A stretch of DNA of 64,000 nt from SIG299 sp051880375 (GTDB lineage: Bacteria; Bacillota; Clostridia; Lachnospirales; Lachnospiraceae): NCBI GenBank assembly GCA_051880375.1, contig JBJENV010000042.1, positions 1 through 64,000 on the forward strand, given 5' to 3'. The notes under the pieces were generated by a model that saw nothing but the letters and a program-made list of their open reading frames with translations, searched no databases and was not told the DNA's origin. The first letter of the stretch is position 1; every line of letters starts with the position of its first letter. Shown here piece by piece: positions 7,232-15,062 of the stretch. Made by a program: the position numbers and the translations under genes.

Positions 7232-8830
7232 TCAATAAAACTCAAATGAGACAGCCGGCTTGGCGATAATCATAACTAAGTCATATCCATCCCGATAGGA
7301 AGTGATAAACTGATAGCTGATCATTCCTGACAGACGAAGTTCTATATTTGCCAGCTCCACAACCTCCGTCACCGTATAGGTATCTGCCGGATATATAAAT
7401 GTAATGTTATCTGAACCGGCCTGACTTCGTGCCACTTTCTGTATCTCTTCTGTTGTTGTGCAAACGTATTCACTTACAGGATATAACAGATATACCGTAC
7501 TATCGCAGATATGCGCAGCTTTGCATTCACAGGACCAATTATCATGACCTCCGGCTTTTTCTATAATATCATCCGTTACCATAAAGTACGTATAAAGCAC
7601 TCTTCCCTCCTTATCAGGCACCGGATCATCCCATGTAACATCCATATGATACCATTCTCCGTCATATTGAATTAAATTCCATGCATGATTGTCATTTGTC
7701 ACGCATTCACATACAATGTCCTGTAGTGTCATGAGCAGGCGAAATGCAGATGCGTATCCGGAGCACACGGCAAGACCGTCGAGCAATGCGCCCTTTGCAT
7801 CATGTGCATCTTCGCTTTCGTTTGCAATTCCTGCCGCGTCATTCGCAATATGTTCCTGGTCGTATGCAGTATTTAATACTAAATAATCGTGTACGGCCTT
7901 GATTTTCTCAATGTCGCTTTCCATAGTATCCAGTCCAAGATTTTCTTCCACACTTAAAAGCCTGTTGTATACTTCAAGTTCTGTTTCATCAAGTATAGAA
8001 TCGTCTCCCGTACGTATCACATACATATACTTTGTATCGTATTCATATACGGTATCGGCATTGGAAATGATAATATAATAACCGTTATCGTATTTCATCA
8101 GCCTTGCAATTTCCAGAGTTATCTCCGGATAAATCCACATATACTCTTCTGCAGTATGAAGCATGGAAATATCTTCTGCCATAACTCCGAATCGTGAAGC
8201 ATGATTTAATATCATTTCAAATACGTATTTATTTACATCTTCTTCTGACGTAAATACTGTTGTATTATTGATAACATTTTCACGCACTATAAGCTCCGGA
8301 AATGATCCTAGCTCCGGCACCTCACTTTGGGACGGTGTTGGTGTCTCGGTAGGAACCGGTGTTTCGGTAGGTACAGGTGTCGCCGTAGGTGCTGGTGTTA
8401 TCGTAGGCTTTGGTGTCGATGTAGCCTTTGGCGTTATCGTTTGCTTCATAAGCACTGTAATCTGAGTTGATGTCACATTATGGGACACACCGGTTACTCT
8501 GTCCTTAATCGAACAATGGACCACCGATGTGCCAGCTTTCAAAGCGGTTACAGTACCCGCCCCATCAACAGAAACCGAATCACCTTCTACGCTCCACTTA
8601 CACAGATAATTCTGCTTATTCTTTCCCCAGTCCTTCACACCATAAAAGTTCAGGTCCATCGTTTCACCAACCAGCATGGTTGTCTTCTTCATTGCCTTGT
8701 TCTTCGCGGTACCTAATGTCACATTATAAACTTCTGTTCCGGCATAAGCCGTCTGCACTGCCGGAGCTGCCAAGGAAATTATTATGGAGACTGCCAGTCC
8801 AAGTGCAATACCTTTCATCTGTTTTCTCAT
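7232..8830 (-). CDS. secreted Ig-like protein with transglutaminase-like cysteine protease domain
   Basis: A 532-aa exported protein. Signal peptide (1-30), Ig-like domain (about 33-127) shared with the 5400-6812 product, a Thr/Pro-rich linker of TP repeats (about 132-166) and a C-terminal transglutaminase-like domain. The catalytic triad is C356 in DGLAVCSGYA, H382 in NDNHAWNL and D397 in YHMDVTWDDP. Such bacterial domains are usually cell-wall or protein-modifying peptidases or transferases; the substrate is unknown. Two cysteine-rich turns (W-S-C-E-C and H-I-C) follow the triad. AAAAGGAG precedes the ATG and the gene has its own promoter. Confidence 0.88.
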   Translation of the reverse strand: MRKQMKGIALGLAVSIIISLAAPAVQTAYAGTEVYNVTLGTAKNKAMKKTTMLVGETMDLNFYGVKDWGKNKQNYLCKWSVEGDSVSVDGAGTVTALKAGTSVVHCSIKDRVTGVSHNVTSTQITVLMKQTITPKATSTPKPTITPAPTATPVPTETPVPTETPTPSQSEVPELGSFPELIVRENVINNTTVFTSEEDVNKYVFEMILNHASRFGVMAEDISMLHTAEEYMWIYPEITLEIARLMKYDNGYYIIISNADTVYEYDTKYMYVIRTGDDSILDETELEVYNRLLSVEENLGLDTMESDIEKIKAVHDYLVLNTAYDQEHIANDAAGIANESEDAHDAKGALLDGLAVCSGYASAFRLLMTLQDIVCECVTNDNHAWNLIQYDGEWYHMDVTWDDPVPDKEGRVLYTYFMVTDDIIEKAGGHDNWSCECKAAHICDSTVYLLYPVSEYVCTTTEEIQKVARSQAGSDNITFIYPADTYTVTEVVELANIELRLSGMISYQFITSYRDGYDLVMIIAKPAVSFEFY

Positions 8831-8904
8831 GTTGTTCTCCTTTTATTTACATTTAGACATTTTAAATGATTTACATTTGCGCTATTTCATCGACTGTCGT
8901 TTAT

Positions 8905-8933
8905 ATTGTACTTCTTCGCTTAACAAATTGCAA
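8905..8933 (-). promoter_or_regulatory. promoter of the transglutaminase-like gene
   Basis: TTGCAA (8928-8933) and TACAAT (8905-8910) on the minus strand are separated by 17 bases, about 75 bases upstream of the start codon. The long AT-rich leader holds no recognised riboswitch. Confidence 0.5.
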
Positions 8934-8961
8934 CACTTCATACTAATCAGAAAGACCACGG

Positions 8962-11601
8962 TTACTCGAAGAGTGCCAGAAACTCTTCTTTGCTCATGCT
9001 GCTTAACTGATTTGCCGTCTCGCCCACAATCTGATCAGACAGTTGTTTTTTGCTTTCCTGCAGTTTTTGTATTTTTTCCTCCATGGAATCCTTGACTAAC
9101 AGCTTGTACACCACAACCTTTTTCGTCTGTCCAATGCGGTGGGCACGGTCGGTTGCCTGATTCTGCACAGCCAGATTCCACCACGGGTCGTAGTGAATGA
9201 CAACATCGGCCCCCGTCAGGTTCAGCCCCACGCCGCCGGCTTTCAGTGAAATCAGGAATACCGGTACATCACCCTCATTAAATTCCCTGACAAGCTGTAA
9301 GCGTTTTTCTTTCGGAACATCACCTGTAATCGTGTAATAAGCAATCTGCCGTTCTGTCAGTTCCTTCTGCAGCAGTTCCAGCATGGAGGTAAACTGGGAA
9401 AACACCAGCATGCGGTGTCCGCCTTCCATAGCACTTTGTATCAGTTCCATGCAGGCCTCTTTCTTTGCCGACTCACCCTGATAGTTTTCATAGCAGAGGG
9501 AAGGGTCACAGCACAGCTGCCGGATTTTCGTAATTTCCGCCAGAACCTGCAGCTTATTTTTCTGGAATTCCTCTGCATCCTGCATAGCAATGGACTGCTT
9601 TAATCGCTGAACCTGGGCCTCATACAAACGCTTCTGTTCTCCGGAAAGTCTGACGTAGCGATGCTCCTCCAGTTTTTCCGGAAGGTCCTTTAAGACCTGT
9701 TCCTTCAGCCGTCGGAGAATAAACGGTGCCGTCATCTTTTTCAGCCGCTCCATGGCAGCCTCATCCGCTTCTCTGACTATCGGAGATTCAAATTCCCGTC
9801 GAAATACTTCATAACCGTACAGGTATCCCGGCATCAGAAAATCAAAAATGCTCCATAGCTCACTCAGACGGTTTTCAATCGGGGTACCCGTCAGTGCAAA
9901 CCGCGTCTTGCTTTCTATCGCTTTTACTGCCTTTGCCGCTGCGGTGGAATGGTTTTTGATGTACTGTGCCTCATCAATGATTTGATATTCAAACTGCTTT
10001 CCGTGGTATTCCGCAATATCCCGCTTCAGCAAATCGTATGAGGTGACAAACACATCTGTCCTGCCGAAGTGCTTCAGACTGTTGCTTCTTTCTGTCTGCG
10101 TTCCCGTTATCAGTTCCACCGAAAGTTCCGGGGCAAACCGGTTCAGTTCCTCGCCCCAGTTAAATACCAGAGAAGCAGGCGCTACAATCAGAGATGTTCC
10201 CTTCCTTCCCTCCTGTTTTGCCGCCGACAGTACTGCGATTGCCTGCAGTGTCTTTCCAAGTCCCATATCATCTGCAAGAATTCCTCCCATGCGGTATTCC
10301 TCCAGCGTGCGAAGCCACCGGTAACCAAAGCTCTGATACCCACGCAGTACCTGCTTTAACTGCGGCGGTTCTTCAAAGTCTGAATCCTGCACTGTCTTAA
10401 AATTCTTGACAAGCTCTCTAAAGTGGCTGTCCCGATTGGCGTAAATTTCCTCCTTCTGTTCCAGAAGCTTATCCAGATATAATGCCCGATATAACGGCAG
10501 GTGTACTTCTTTCTGCAAAAGCTCCCCGACAGACATCCGGAGTGCCTTGGTCAGTTCCTCCAGTGTCGCTACATTTTCATCCTCAATACTTAGGAAACTG
10601 CCGTTTTTCAGACGATGATATTTTTTCTTCGCCCGATAACTCCCGAGAATTTCCTCCATTTCTTCCGCAGAAATGTCCCCCGAAGAAATATCCAGATTCA
10701 GCAGCCCCTGAGAAATCGAAATTCCCATGCTCATTTTCACCTTGCGGTCTGCCTTTAAATTCCGGAATCTGGCGGTACAGTGCACCTCTCCCGACTGCAG
10801 CAGCATTTCCAGCCCCTGCGTCAAGAATTCATAGATTTTCTCTTCGTCCGAACAGTAATATTCTCTCGTCTTTTCATCAAAGTCAGGGAACCACAGAGAT
10901 ACGAGATAAACTGCTTCCTGTTCTCTTGTTCTCTCCCGGAAAGGTTCCAACATCCTGTTTTCAATAGATTCCCTGGCATCATATTCCTGCGTCCCGTATC
11001 TGACCCCTGCCCTGCAAAGGAGCCTTCCGTCTTCCGCATCCAGATAATACAACAGCTTCCCCTGTGGCGGCAGATACTTTTTAATTTCGTCACTGTCCTC
11101 TTCAAAAATTTCCACAGCATCCTCCAGCTGCGGAAGAACTGTATAATAGAAATCTGCCAGATGATTCCGTCCGATTCGGAACATCGTATTTTCTTCTCCT
11201 GTTGTCTCTCCCAGTAAACGGATTTTCTTAAAAAACTCTTCCGGCACCTTAAGCAGTTGATTCTGTTCCAGATAATAGGCTGTTTCCACACCATAAAGCA
11301 GCTTTGGCAGGCGGCAGGAAACCGTAATTCCGTGGAATTCCTTCGGATTCCCCTTCGAAAGCTTTGTTTTCCGTATCGTCAGACGCACGGACGGTTTTCC
11401 GGTACCTGCGTGTACTATCCCTTTACCGCGTGTCTCGCTTCTTTTGTCTTCATATTCTATTCCTTCCGTCCCTAACATCTGGTAAAATTCATCCAGTTTC
11501 CAACCGGTTAAATCAATACTTGCCGGTTTTCGTAACGATTTCGGCAAATAGCCGTCCCCGTATTCAAACTCATTCTCCAGTCCAATCATTTCCTGCATCA
11601 C
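8962..11601 (-). CDS. SNF2-family helicase, C-terminal piece after an in-frame TAG
   Basis: This 879-codon stretch has a SNF2-associated domain (about 1-400) and a full Swi2/Snf2 ATPase: ADDMGLGKT (Walker A), IIDEAQYIKN (motif II), LTGTPIENRLSELWSIFDF, FSQFTSM and the motif VI region QATDRAHRIGQ. The frame continues upstream without break, apart from one TAG at 11665-11667, into the piece at 11665-12351; 12351 and 11601 are in the same frame. Intact relatives are single proteins of about 1100 aa, so this is one split gene. Independent translation could begin at GTG 11601 or ATG 11589, the latter with AAGGTGAT nearby; neither is strong. Readthrough, a nonsense mutation or a base error are all possible. 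Confidence 0.85.
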   Translation of the reverse strand: MMQEMIGLENEFEYGDGYLPKSLRKPASIDLTGWKLDEFYQMLGTEGIEYEDKRSETRGKGIVHAGTGKPSVRLTIRKTKLSKGNPKEFHGITVSCRLPKLLYGVETAYYLEQNQLLKVPEEFFKKIRLLGETTGEENTMFRIGRNHLADFYYTVLPQLEDAVEIFEEDSDEIKKYLPPQGKLLYYLDAEDGRLLCRAGVRYGTQEYDARESIENRMLEPFRERTREQEAVYLVSLWFPDFDEKTREYYCSDEEKIYEFLTQGLEMLLQSGEVHCTARFRNLKADRKVKMSMGISISQGLLNLDISSGDISAEEMEEILGSYRAKKKYHRLKNGSFLSIEDENVATLEELTKALRMSVGELLQKEVHLPLYRALYLDKLLEQKEEIYANRDSHFRELVKNFKTVQDSDFEEPPQLKQVLRGYQSFGYRWLRTLEEYRMGGILADDMGLGKTLQAIAVLSAAKQEGRKGTSLIVAPASLVFNWGEELNRFAPELSVELITGTQTERSNSLKHFGRTDVFVTSYDLLKRDIAEYHGKQFEYQIIDEAQYIKNHSTAAAKAVKAIESKTRFALTGTPIENRLSELWSIFDFLMPGYLYGYEVFRREFESPIVREADEAAMERLKKMTAPFILRRLKEQVLKDLPEKLEEHRYVRLSGEQKRLYEAQVQRLKQSIAMQDAEEFQKNKLQVLAEITKIRQLCCDPSLCYENYQGESAKKEACMELIQSAMEGGHRMLVFSQFTSMLELLQKELTERQIAYYTITGDVPKEKRLQLVREFNEGDVPVFLISLKAGGVGLNLTGADVVIHYDPWWNLAVQNQATDRAHRIGQTKKVVVYKLLVKDSMEEKIQKLQESKKQLSDQIVGETANQLSSMSKEEFLALFE

Positions 11602-11664
11602 CTTTTCGATAAAACGAAGCCATTGCTGCCCTTCTTTTGTAAAGCCGTCTCTCCGGTGATTCAG

Positions 11665-12351
11665 CTACGTATCGTTTCCATATTGCTCCGTTCTGGAATA
11701 CTTTACATTATCATAGAATTCTCTCAGATTTTTTACCACAAAAAGCTTCTGCTGTCCCACTTTAAAGGAAAGCTGAAGACCGCCCTCCTTTTGAACCAGC
11801 CGCGGAACCAACCGCACAGGGTTCTGCTTTTCAAAGGAGGAAGAAATTACTGCATTGGCATGCTGCTCACGAAACGCTTGAAGCAGCACCTGCCCGTTGT
11901 AGTCGGTAGTATCTCCCAGACGGTGTTTTCCCACATATTCCTTTACATACTCCAGCATTCCGGATATAAAAGCACATCTGGAGCCGTAGTAATGTGTTCT
12001 GTAGTAACTCCTTGTACACTCGTAGCATTCGCACCCTGCATGCAGAATGCGATCCCTGCTGATGACAAGATGCAGTCGAAAAGGATAAGAACGCTCCTGT
12101 CCAGTACCAACTGCCTCTGCCACCTGCTCTCCTTCACTGGTATATCCGACGTCCACACTGTCAATCTTTAGTTTTTTCTGGGCAAGTAACTCTCTCCCTT
12201 TGTTCTCCGCCTGCGTCTGAAAATTTCCATTCTGCCTTATCGTATCAAAATTAAAATATTCGTATTGTGAAAATGCCTCCCGGTTCCAGTCCTGCGCCAT
12301 TTCCTGTTCTTCTGTCTCAGATGGATTCAGAACTTCATACTCTTTCTCCAT
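11665..12351 (-). CDS. SNF2-family helicase, N-terminal piece ending at an in-frame TAG
   Basis: A 228-aa product. It has a degenerate SWIM-like cysteine cluster (GCECYECTRS, then SRCAFISG at about 116-140), which normally begins the SNF2-associated helicases, and ends in EQYGNDT at a TAG. After the TAG the same frame reads on (LNHRRDGFTKEGQQWLRFI) into the ATPase half. The ATG at 12351 has GGGAGA upstream. Alone, this piece would keep only the putative nucleic-acid or zinc-binding part. Confidence 0.8.
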   Translation of the reverse strand: MEKEYEVLNPSETEEQEMAQDWNREAFSQYEYFNFDTIRQNGNFQTQAENKGRELLAQKKLKIDSVDVGYTSEGEQVAEAVGTGQERSYPFRLHLVISRDRILHAGCECYECTRSYYRTHYYGSRCAFISGMLEYVKEYVGKHRLGDTTDYNGQVLLQAFREQHANAVISSSFEKQNPVRLVPRLVQKEGGLQLSFKVGQQKLFVVKNLREFYDNVKYSRTEQYGNDT

Positions 12352-12480
12352 AGCCGTTCTCCCTTTTTCTTTCGTCTCTTAAATGCCAGCTTGCCCGCAG
12401 GCTTTCCTCCGCCTTAACCTCAATCGGAATACAATAGTAGCTTTGCTGTATCAGAAAATCAATCTCACCCGAAGAGTTCT
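12335..12480 (-). pseudogene. remnant of a DUF4143-type AAA ATPase gene (3' fragment)
   Basis: On the minus strand the frame encodes GEIDFLIQ, then IPIEVKAEESLRA, the hallmark of the nuclease-like C-terminal domain of AAA ATPases with DUF4143. No ATPase domain precedes it; upstream in the same frame are only the 33-bp repeats. The remnant runs into the start of the helicase gene, so its true end is lost. Confidence 0.6.
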
Positions 12481-12504
12481 CTGTAGAATCAAGGGTTTCT
12501 TTAT

Positions 12505-12600
12505 TGTATATAACATTTTGCAGGCGATAATTCAATGTGCTTTTTACACTTTTCAGGTGATACTTTTCATAGTATATAACATTTTTCAGGTGATACTTGC
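12505..12600. repeat. three tandem imperfect 33-bp repeats
   Basis: The core CAGG[TC]GATA recurs at 12521, 12554 and 12587, exactly 33 bases apart, each time after a T-rich run; the outer two copies also share GTATATAACATTTT. Translated on the minus strand they give an 11-residue repeat (KYHLKNVIYYE-like). The function is unknown. They could be tandem operator or promoter modules of the lost ATPase gene. Confidence 0.7.
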
Positions 12601-12620
12601 ACAATGATGGCTTTCTTCTT

Positions 12621-12858
12621 TTATTCCACCTTCTCCACCAGTTTCTCCACCCTGCAGCACAATGCCCGTGCCAACATTATCAGATACTCAACCTGCGCCT
12701 TATTAATGCTTTTTGACGTCGCTCATACTGTTGAAGTGTTCAAAGCGGAACACCGGAAATCCGGGCCAGTTCACTTTGGTTTAATCCTGCTCTTTGTCGC
12801 ACCCGTTTCAAATCTCCCATAGGAGTATGTTTATCAATGTAAAAATTCAGACACACAA
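12621..12858 (-). pseudogene. XRE-type helix-turn-helix regulator pseudogene
   Basis: The minus strand from 12820 reads MGDLKRVRQRAGLNQSELA, then RISGVPL, then TGA, then TLQQYERRQKA. A one-base shift follows, after which INKAQVEYLIMLARALCCRV leads to the stop at 12621. The parts align in order with a common small Lachnospiraceae HTH protein whose usual wording is VPLRTIQQYEQRQKNINKAQ. So there is one nonsense change (probably CGA to TGA) and one frameshift. An in-frame extension (FYIDKHTP) lies before the ATG. Confidence 0.75.
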
Positions 12859-12864
12859 GAATTA

Positions 12865-13026
12865 CGCGAGACGGGGCGCACGAGGTCCGGTGGGTGCTAA
12901 ACGTCCGGGGGACGTTTGCTCAGCACCGACCGAAGTGGAACGTAGACCCTCGGTTCTGCGCAGACCGGAGCGAAGCGGAGACCTCGAACCCATGCGCAGC
13001 ATGGGTTCAGACCCCTTCGGGGTCTA
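12865..13026. repeat. hairpin-rich GC block bounded by an 11-bp copy of the tRNA-Gly end
   Basis: The block holds consecutive hairpins: 12893-12927 (GGTGCT/AGCACC around AAACGTCC/GGACGTTT), 12926-12954, 12986-13008 (GAACCCATGC/GCATGGGTTC) and 13009-13025 (AGACCCC/GGGGTCT). Its left edge, CGCGAGACGGG at 12865-12875, repeats bases 13074-13084 inside the 3' part of tRNA-Gly. That is the footprint expected from integration at a tRNA. No protein is credible here. Confidence 0.5.
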
Positions 13027-13066
13027 AAAAGAAACAGCCCATCCTTTCGGATGAGCTGTTTCTTTT
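13027..13066 (-). terminator. tRNA-Gly terminator
   Basis: On the minus strand AAAGAAACAGC and CATCC pair across a GAAA-type loop with GGATG and GCTGTTTC, followed by TTTTT. It begins a few bases after the tRNA-Gly 3' end. Confidence 0.85.
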
Positions 13067-13071
13067 TCCAG

Positions 13072-13144
13072 AGCGCGAGACGGGACTCGAACCCGCGGCC
13101 TCGACCTTGGCAAGGTCGCGCTCCACCAACTGAGCCACTCGCGC
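13072..13144 (-). tRNA. tRNA-Gly (anticodon GCC)
   Basis: The acceptor GCGCGAG pairs with CTCGCGC. The anticodon stem is CGACC/GGTCG with loop TTGCCAA, giving anticodon GCC for glycine, and the T arm has GGGTTCGAGTCCC. The discriminator is U and CCA is not encoded. It has its own promoter and terminator. Confidence 0.97.
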
Positions 13145-13174
13145 ATATTGTACTGTGTTTCAAGCACAGTACAT

Positions 13175-13203
13175 ACTATACACGATAACCGGAGTTTTGT
13201 CAA
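13175..13203 (-). promoter_or_regulatory. tRNA-Gly promoter
   Basis: TTGACA (13198-13203), a 17-base spacer and TATAGT (13175-13180) on the minus strand lie about 30 bases upstream of the tRNA. A small hairpin, TACTGTG/CACAGTA, lies in the short 5' leader. Confidence 0.8.
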
Positions 13204-13248
13204 CAAGTTTTTTTAATTTTTTATATTTTTTATTTTGTATCTGCAACT

Positions 13249-14592
13249 TTACGGTATCAGGCGGTGAATATCACGTGGGAACAATGTGCCCATGCGGACA
13301 TTCGGAAAATTCAAAAGACGGCAAAGGAAGCGTTCCAGACCAAGCCCGAGTCCCCCGTGCGGCGGCATCCCGTACTTATGAATCTGCAGATAGCTTTCAA
13401 ACAATTCCGGGTGCATACCGCGCGCCAGCATCTTTTCCACCTGCTCGTTATAGTCATGGATACGCTGTCCTCCGGTCGTCACCTCCAGCCCGCGAAACAG
13501 CAGGTCAAAGCTTAACGTTTCTTCCCTGTTTTCCGGGCACTCCATTGCATAGAACGGACGCTTGCTGCTTGGATAGTGTGTCACAAAGACAAACTCACTT
13601 CCGGTCTCCCGCAAGGTAAGCTCACAAAGCAGCCGTTCCTCCTCCGGTTCAAAGTCTTCCCTGTCCTTAATTTCCCGTTGATATTCCTTTGCTATCCATT
13701 CCTTCGCCTCCGAAAACTTTATCATCGGGATGTCCTTTATCGTCGGAAGCTTCACCCCAAGCAAAGCAAGTTCCTTTGCATACTCCTCCGACAAAAACTG
13801 CATCGTGAAGGCAAGCATTCTCTCTTCCATCTGCATAATTTCTTCAAACGACCGAATATATCCCATCTCAAAGTCCACACTTGTGTATTCATTCAGGTGC
13901 CTCGCCGTATCGTGACGCTCCGCACGGAACACCGGAGCAATTTCGTAGACACGCTCATAAACGCCGACCATTGTCTGCTTGTAAAACTGCGGGCTTTGCG
14001 CCAGATAAGCTTCTTTCCCGAAGTAATCCAGCTTAAAAATGTTTGCTCCGCCCTCTGCTCCGGTCTGCACAAGCTTCGGCGTATGAATTTCCACAAAGCG
14101 CTCCTTCCGTAAAAATCGTCGAAATCCTTCCGTCAAACCATCCTGAAGCCGGAATACCGCGCGTTCCTTTTCGTTTCTTAAGGTCACCGGGCGAACATCC
14201 AGAATTGTCTCAAGCGCTGCATCCAGTTTTTTGTTGTTGATTACCACCGGCGAAAGCTCTGCCGGTTCCGAAAGCACCTCTGCAGAAAGAAGTCTAAGCT
14301 CCCAGCCCGTTTTTGCACGTTCCTCTGAAACAACCTGCGCTCTGATTCGCACGCAGCTTTCCTCCTTCAGTTTCTCCAAAGGAAATTCCGAAAACTCCTC
14401 ACCGTACACGCACTGCAATACCTCTCTTGCAGTGCGCAGCAGCACAAACGCAAAGCCACTCATCTTCCGGATTTTATAGACCGCACCATGCAGGCAGACC
14501 GTCTCCCCGATATGTGCGCCAAGTTCTTCCGGTAATACCTCCGTATACTTTTTCTCTTCTGTTGTTTCCATTCTGCATCTTTTTAGTTCCAT
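13249..14592 (-). CDS. aspS: aspartyl-tRNA synthetase, archaeal/eukaryotic type
   Basis: A 447-aa class II synthetase. An OB-fold anticodon domain (about 25-130) precedes a catalytic core with GAEGGANIFK, AYLAQSPQFYKQ (motif 2 area), FRAERHDTARHLNEYTS and the motif 3 region GGLGLGLERF near the C-terminus. The length of about 440 aa and the lack of the bacterial GAD insertion show the archaeal type. Clostridia often keep this form as a tRNA(Asn)-mischarging AspRS working with GatCAB; discrimination cannot be read from the sequence. AGGAGG lies eight bases before the ATG. The only clear promoter is at 14978-15006, upstream of an intrinsic terminator, so expression probably depends on readthrough. 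Confidence 0.92.
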   Translation of the reverse strand: MELKRCRMETTEEKKYTEVLPEELGAHIGETVCLHGAVYKIRKMSGFAFVLLRTAREVLQCVYGEEFSEFPLEKLKEESCVRIRAQVVSEERAKTGWELRLLSAEVLSEPAELSPVVINNKKLDAALETILDVRPVTLRNEKERAVFRLQDGLTEGFRRFLRKERFVEIHTPKLVQTGAEGGANIFKLDYFGKEAYLAQSPQFYKQTMVGVYERVYEIAPVFRAERHDTARHLNEYTSVDFEMGYIRSFEEIMQMEERMLAFTMQFLSEEYAKELALLGVKLPTIKDIPMIKFSEAKEWIAKEYQREIKDREDFEPEEERLLCELTLRETGSEFVFVTHYPSSKRPFYAMECPENREETLSFDLLFRGLEVTTGGQRIHDYNEQVEKMLARGMHPELFESYLQIHKYGMPPHGGLGLGLERFLCRLLNFPNVRMGTLFPRDIHRLIP

Positions 14593-14711
14593 CTTGTTTT
14601 CCTCCTGTTCTTCCGACTCTCTTTATCGGTAATCTTTCACTTCGGAACCGTGCGGAGTATCGAAGAAGAACATTTTCTGTACGGCAAAAAACATTTACAA
14701 ACTCCGATAAG

Positions 14712-14773
14712 TAAACAAAAAGCAAGAAAAAGAAACCACACCGTTCCAAAACCATGTGGTGTCTTCTTCTTGC
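14712..14773 (-). terminator. intrinsic terminator in the aspS leader (attenuator candidate)
   Basis: On the minus strand GCAAGAAGAAGACACCACA pairs with TGTGGTTTCTTTTTCTTGC and is followed by TTTTTGTTT. It lies about 120 bases upstream of aspS and 200 bases downstream of a near-consensus promoter. The ACCACA in its 5' arm can also pair with an upstream TGTGGT (14823-14828). Confidence 0.8.
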
Positions 14774-14887
14774 TCTGTGAGAACCTGCCCGTTACGAACA
14801 GTCAAACAAACATCGGATTTTTACCACACGGGAGACATGCCAAGTAAGCGCCTGTACCCGTGTGTTGTTTTCGGCTACAGACGCACC

Positions 14888-14950
14888 CTATCGTCGTCCC
14901 TGTGGAAAAATCCTGTTGATTTCCTGCTCATACGCTTGCCTTTCTGTCAT
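14888..14950 (-). CDS. putative 20-aa leader peptide
   Basis: An ATG at 14950, preceded by CAGGTC, opens a frame of 20 codons ending in CCA CAG GGA CGA CGA TAG. Its last codons lie in the strand that sequesters the antiterminator bases at 14815-14828, so a stalled ribosome would free them. The peptide holds no run of Asp or Asn codons. Translation is inferred from position only. Confidence 0.4.
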   Translation of the reverse strand: MTERQAYEQEINRIFPQGRR

Positions 14951-14977
14951 CACTGACCTGCTTTTTATTTTTTATAC

Positions 14978-15006
14978 ACTATAACGGCTTTCCTTTTCTT
15001 TGTCAA
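14978..15006 (-). promoter_or_regulatory. strong promoter of the aspS leader RNA
   Basis: TTGACA (15001-15006), 17 bases and TATAGT (14978-14983) on the minus strand. It is one of the best promoter matches in the window. Confidence 0.85.
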
Positions 15007-15062
15007 GCACTATTTGAAATTATAATCATTATTCAGAATATTCTACTATATTCAGTTTTCTA

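Larger units (their letters stand above)
14712..14971 (-). ncRNA. structured leader RNA upstream of aspS (attenuator; 6S-like RNA not excluded)
   Basis: A strong promoter should start an RNA near 14971 that ends at the intrinsic terminator, about 260 nt. It contains a 20-codon ORF (14888-14950). The end of that ORF (14901-14913) can pair with 14815-14828. A hairpin, 14857-14864 with 14825-14832, competes for the same bases, and those bases can in turn pair with the terminator arm. Mutually exclusive pairings of this kind are typical of ribosome-mediated attenuation. No T-box sequence (TGGNACCGCG) or known riboswitch core was found. An abundant free RNA such as 6S is the alternative. Confidence 0.5.

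Noticed and set aside
12505..12600. CRISPR array
   Set aside because: Units of 33 bp follow each other with no unique spacers, copies are imperfect and no cas genes are near.
12897..13163. Minus-strand frame across tRNA-Gly and the hairpin block
   Set aside because: It runs through a tRNA, its terminator and several palindromes; the protein has no family and the frame is open only because of GC-rich repeats.
14712..14971. T-box riboswitch before aspS
   Set aside because: No TGGNACCGCG-type T-box sequence and no Asp or Asn specifier loop could be found; the terminator alone is not enough.
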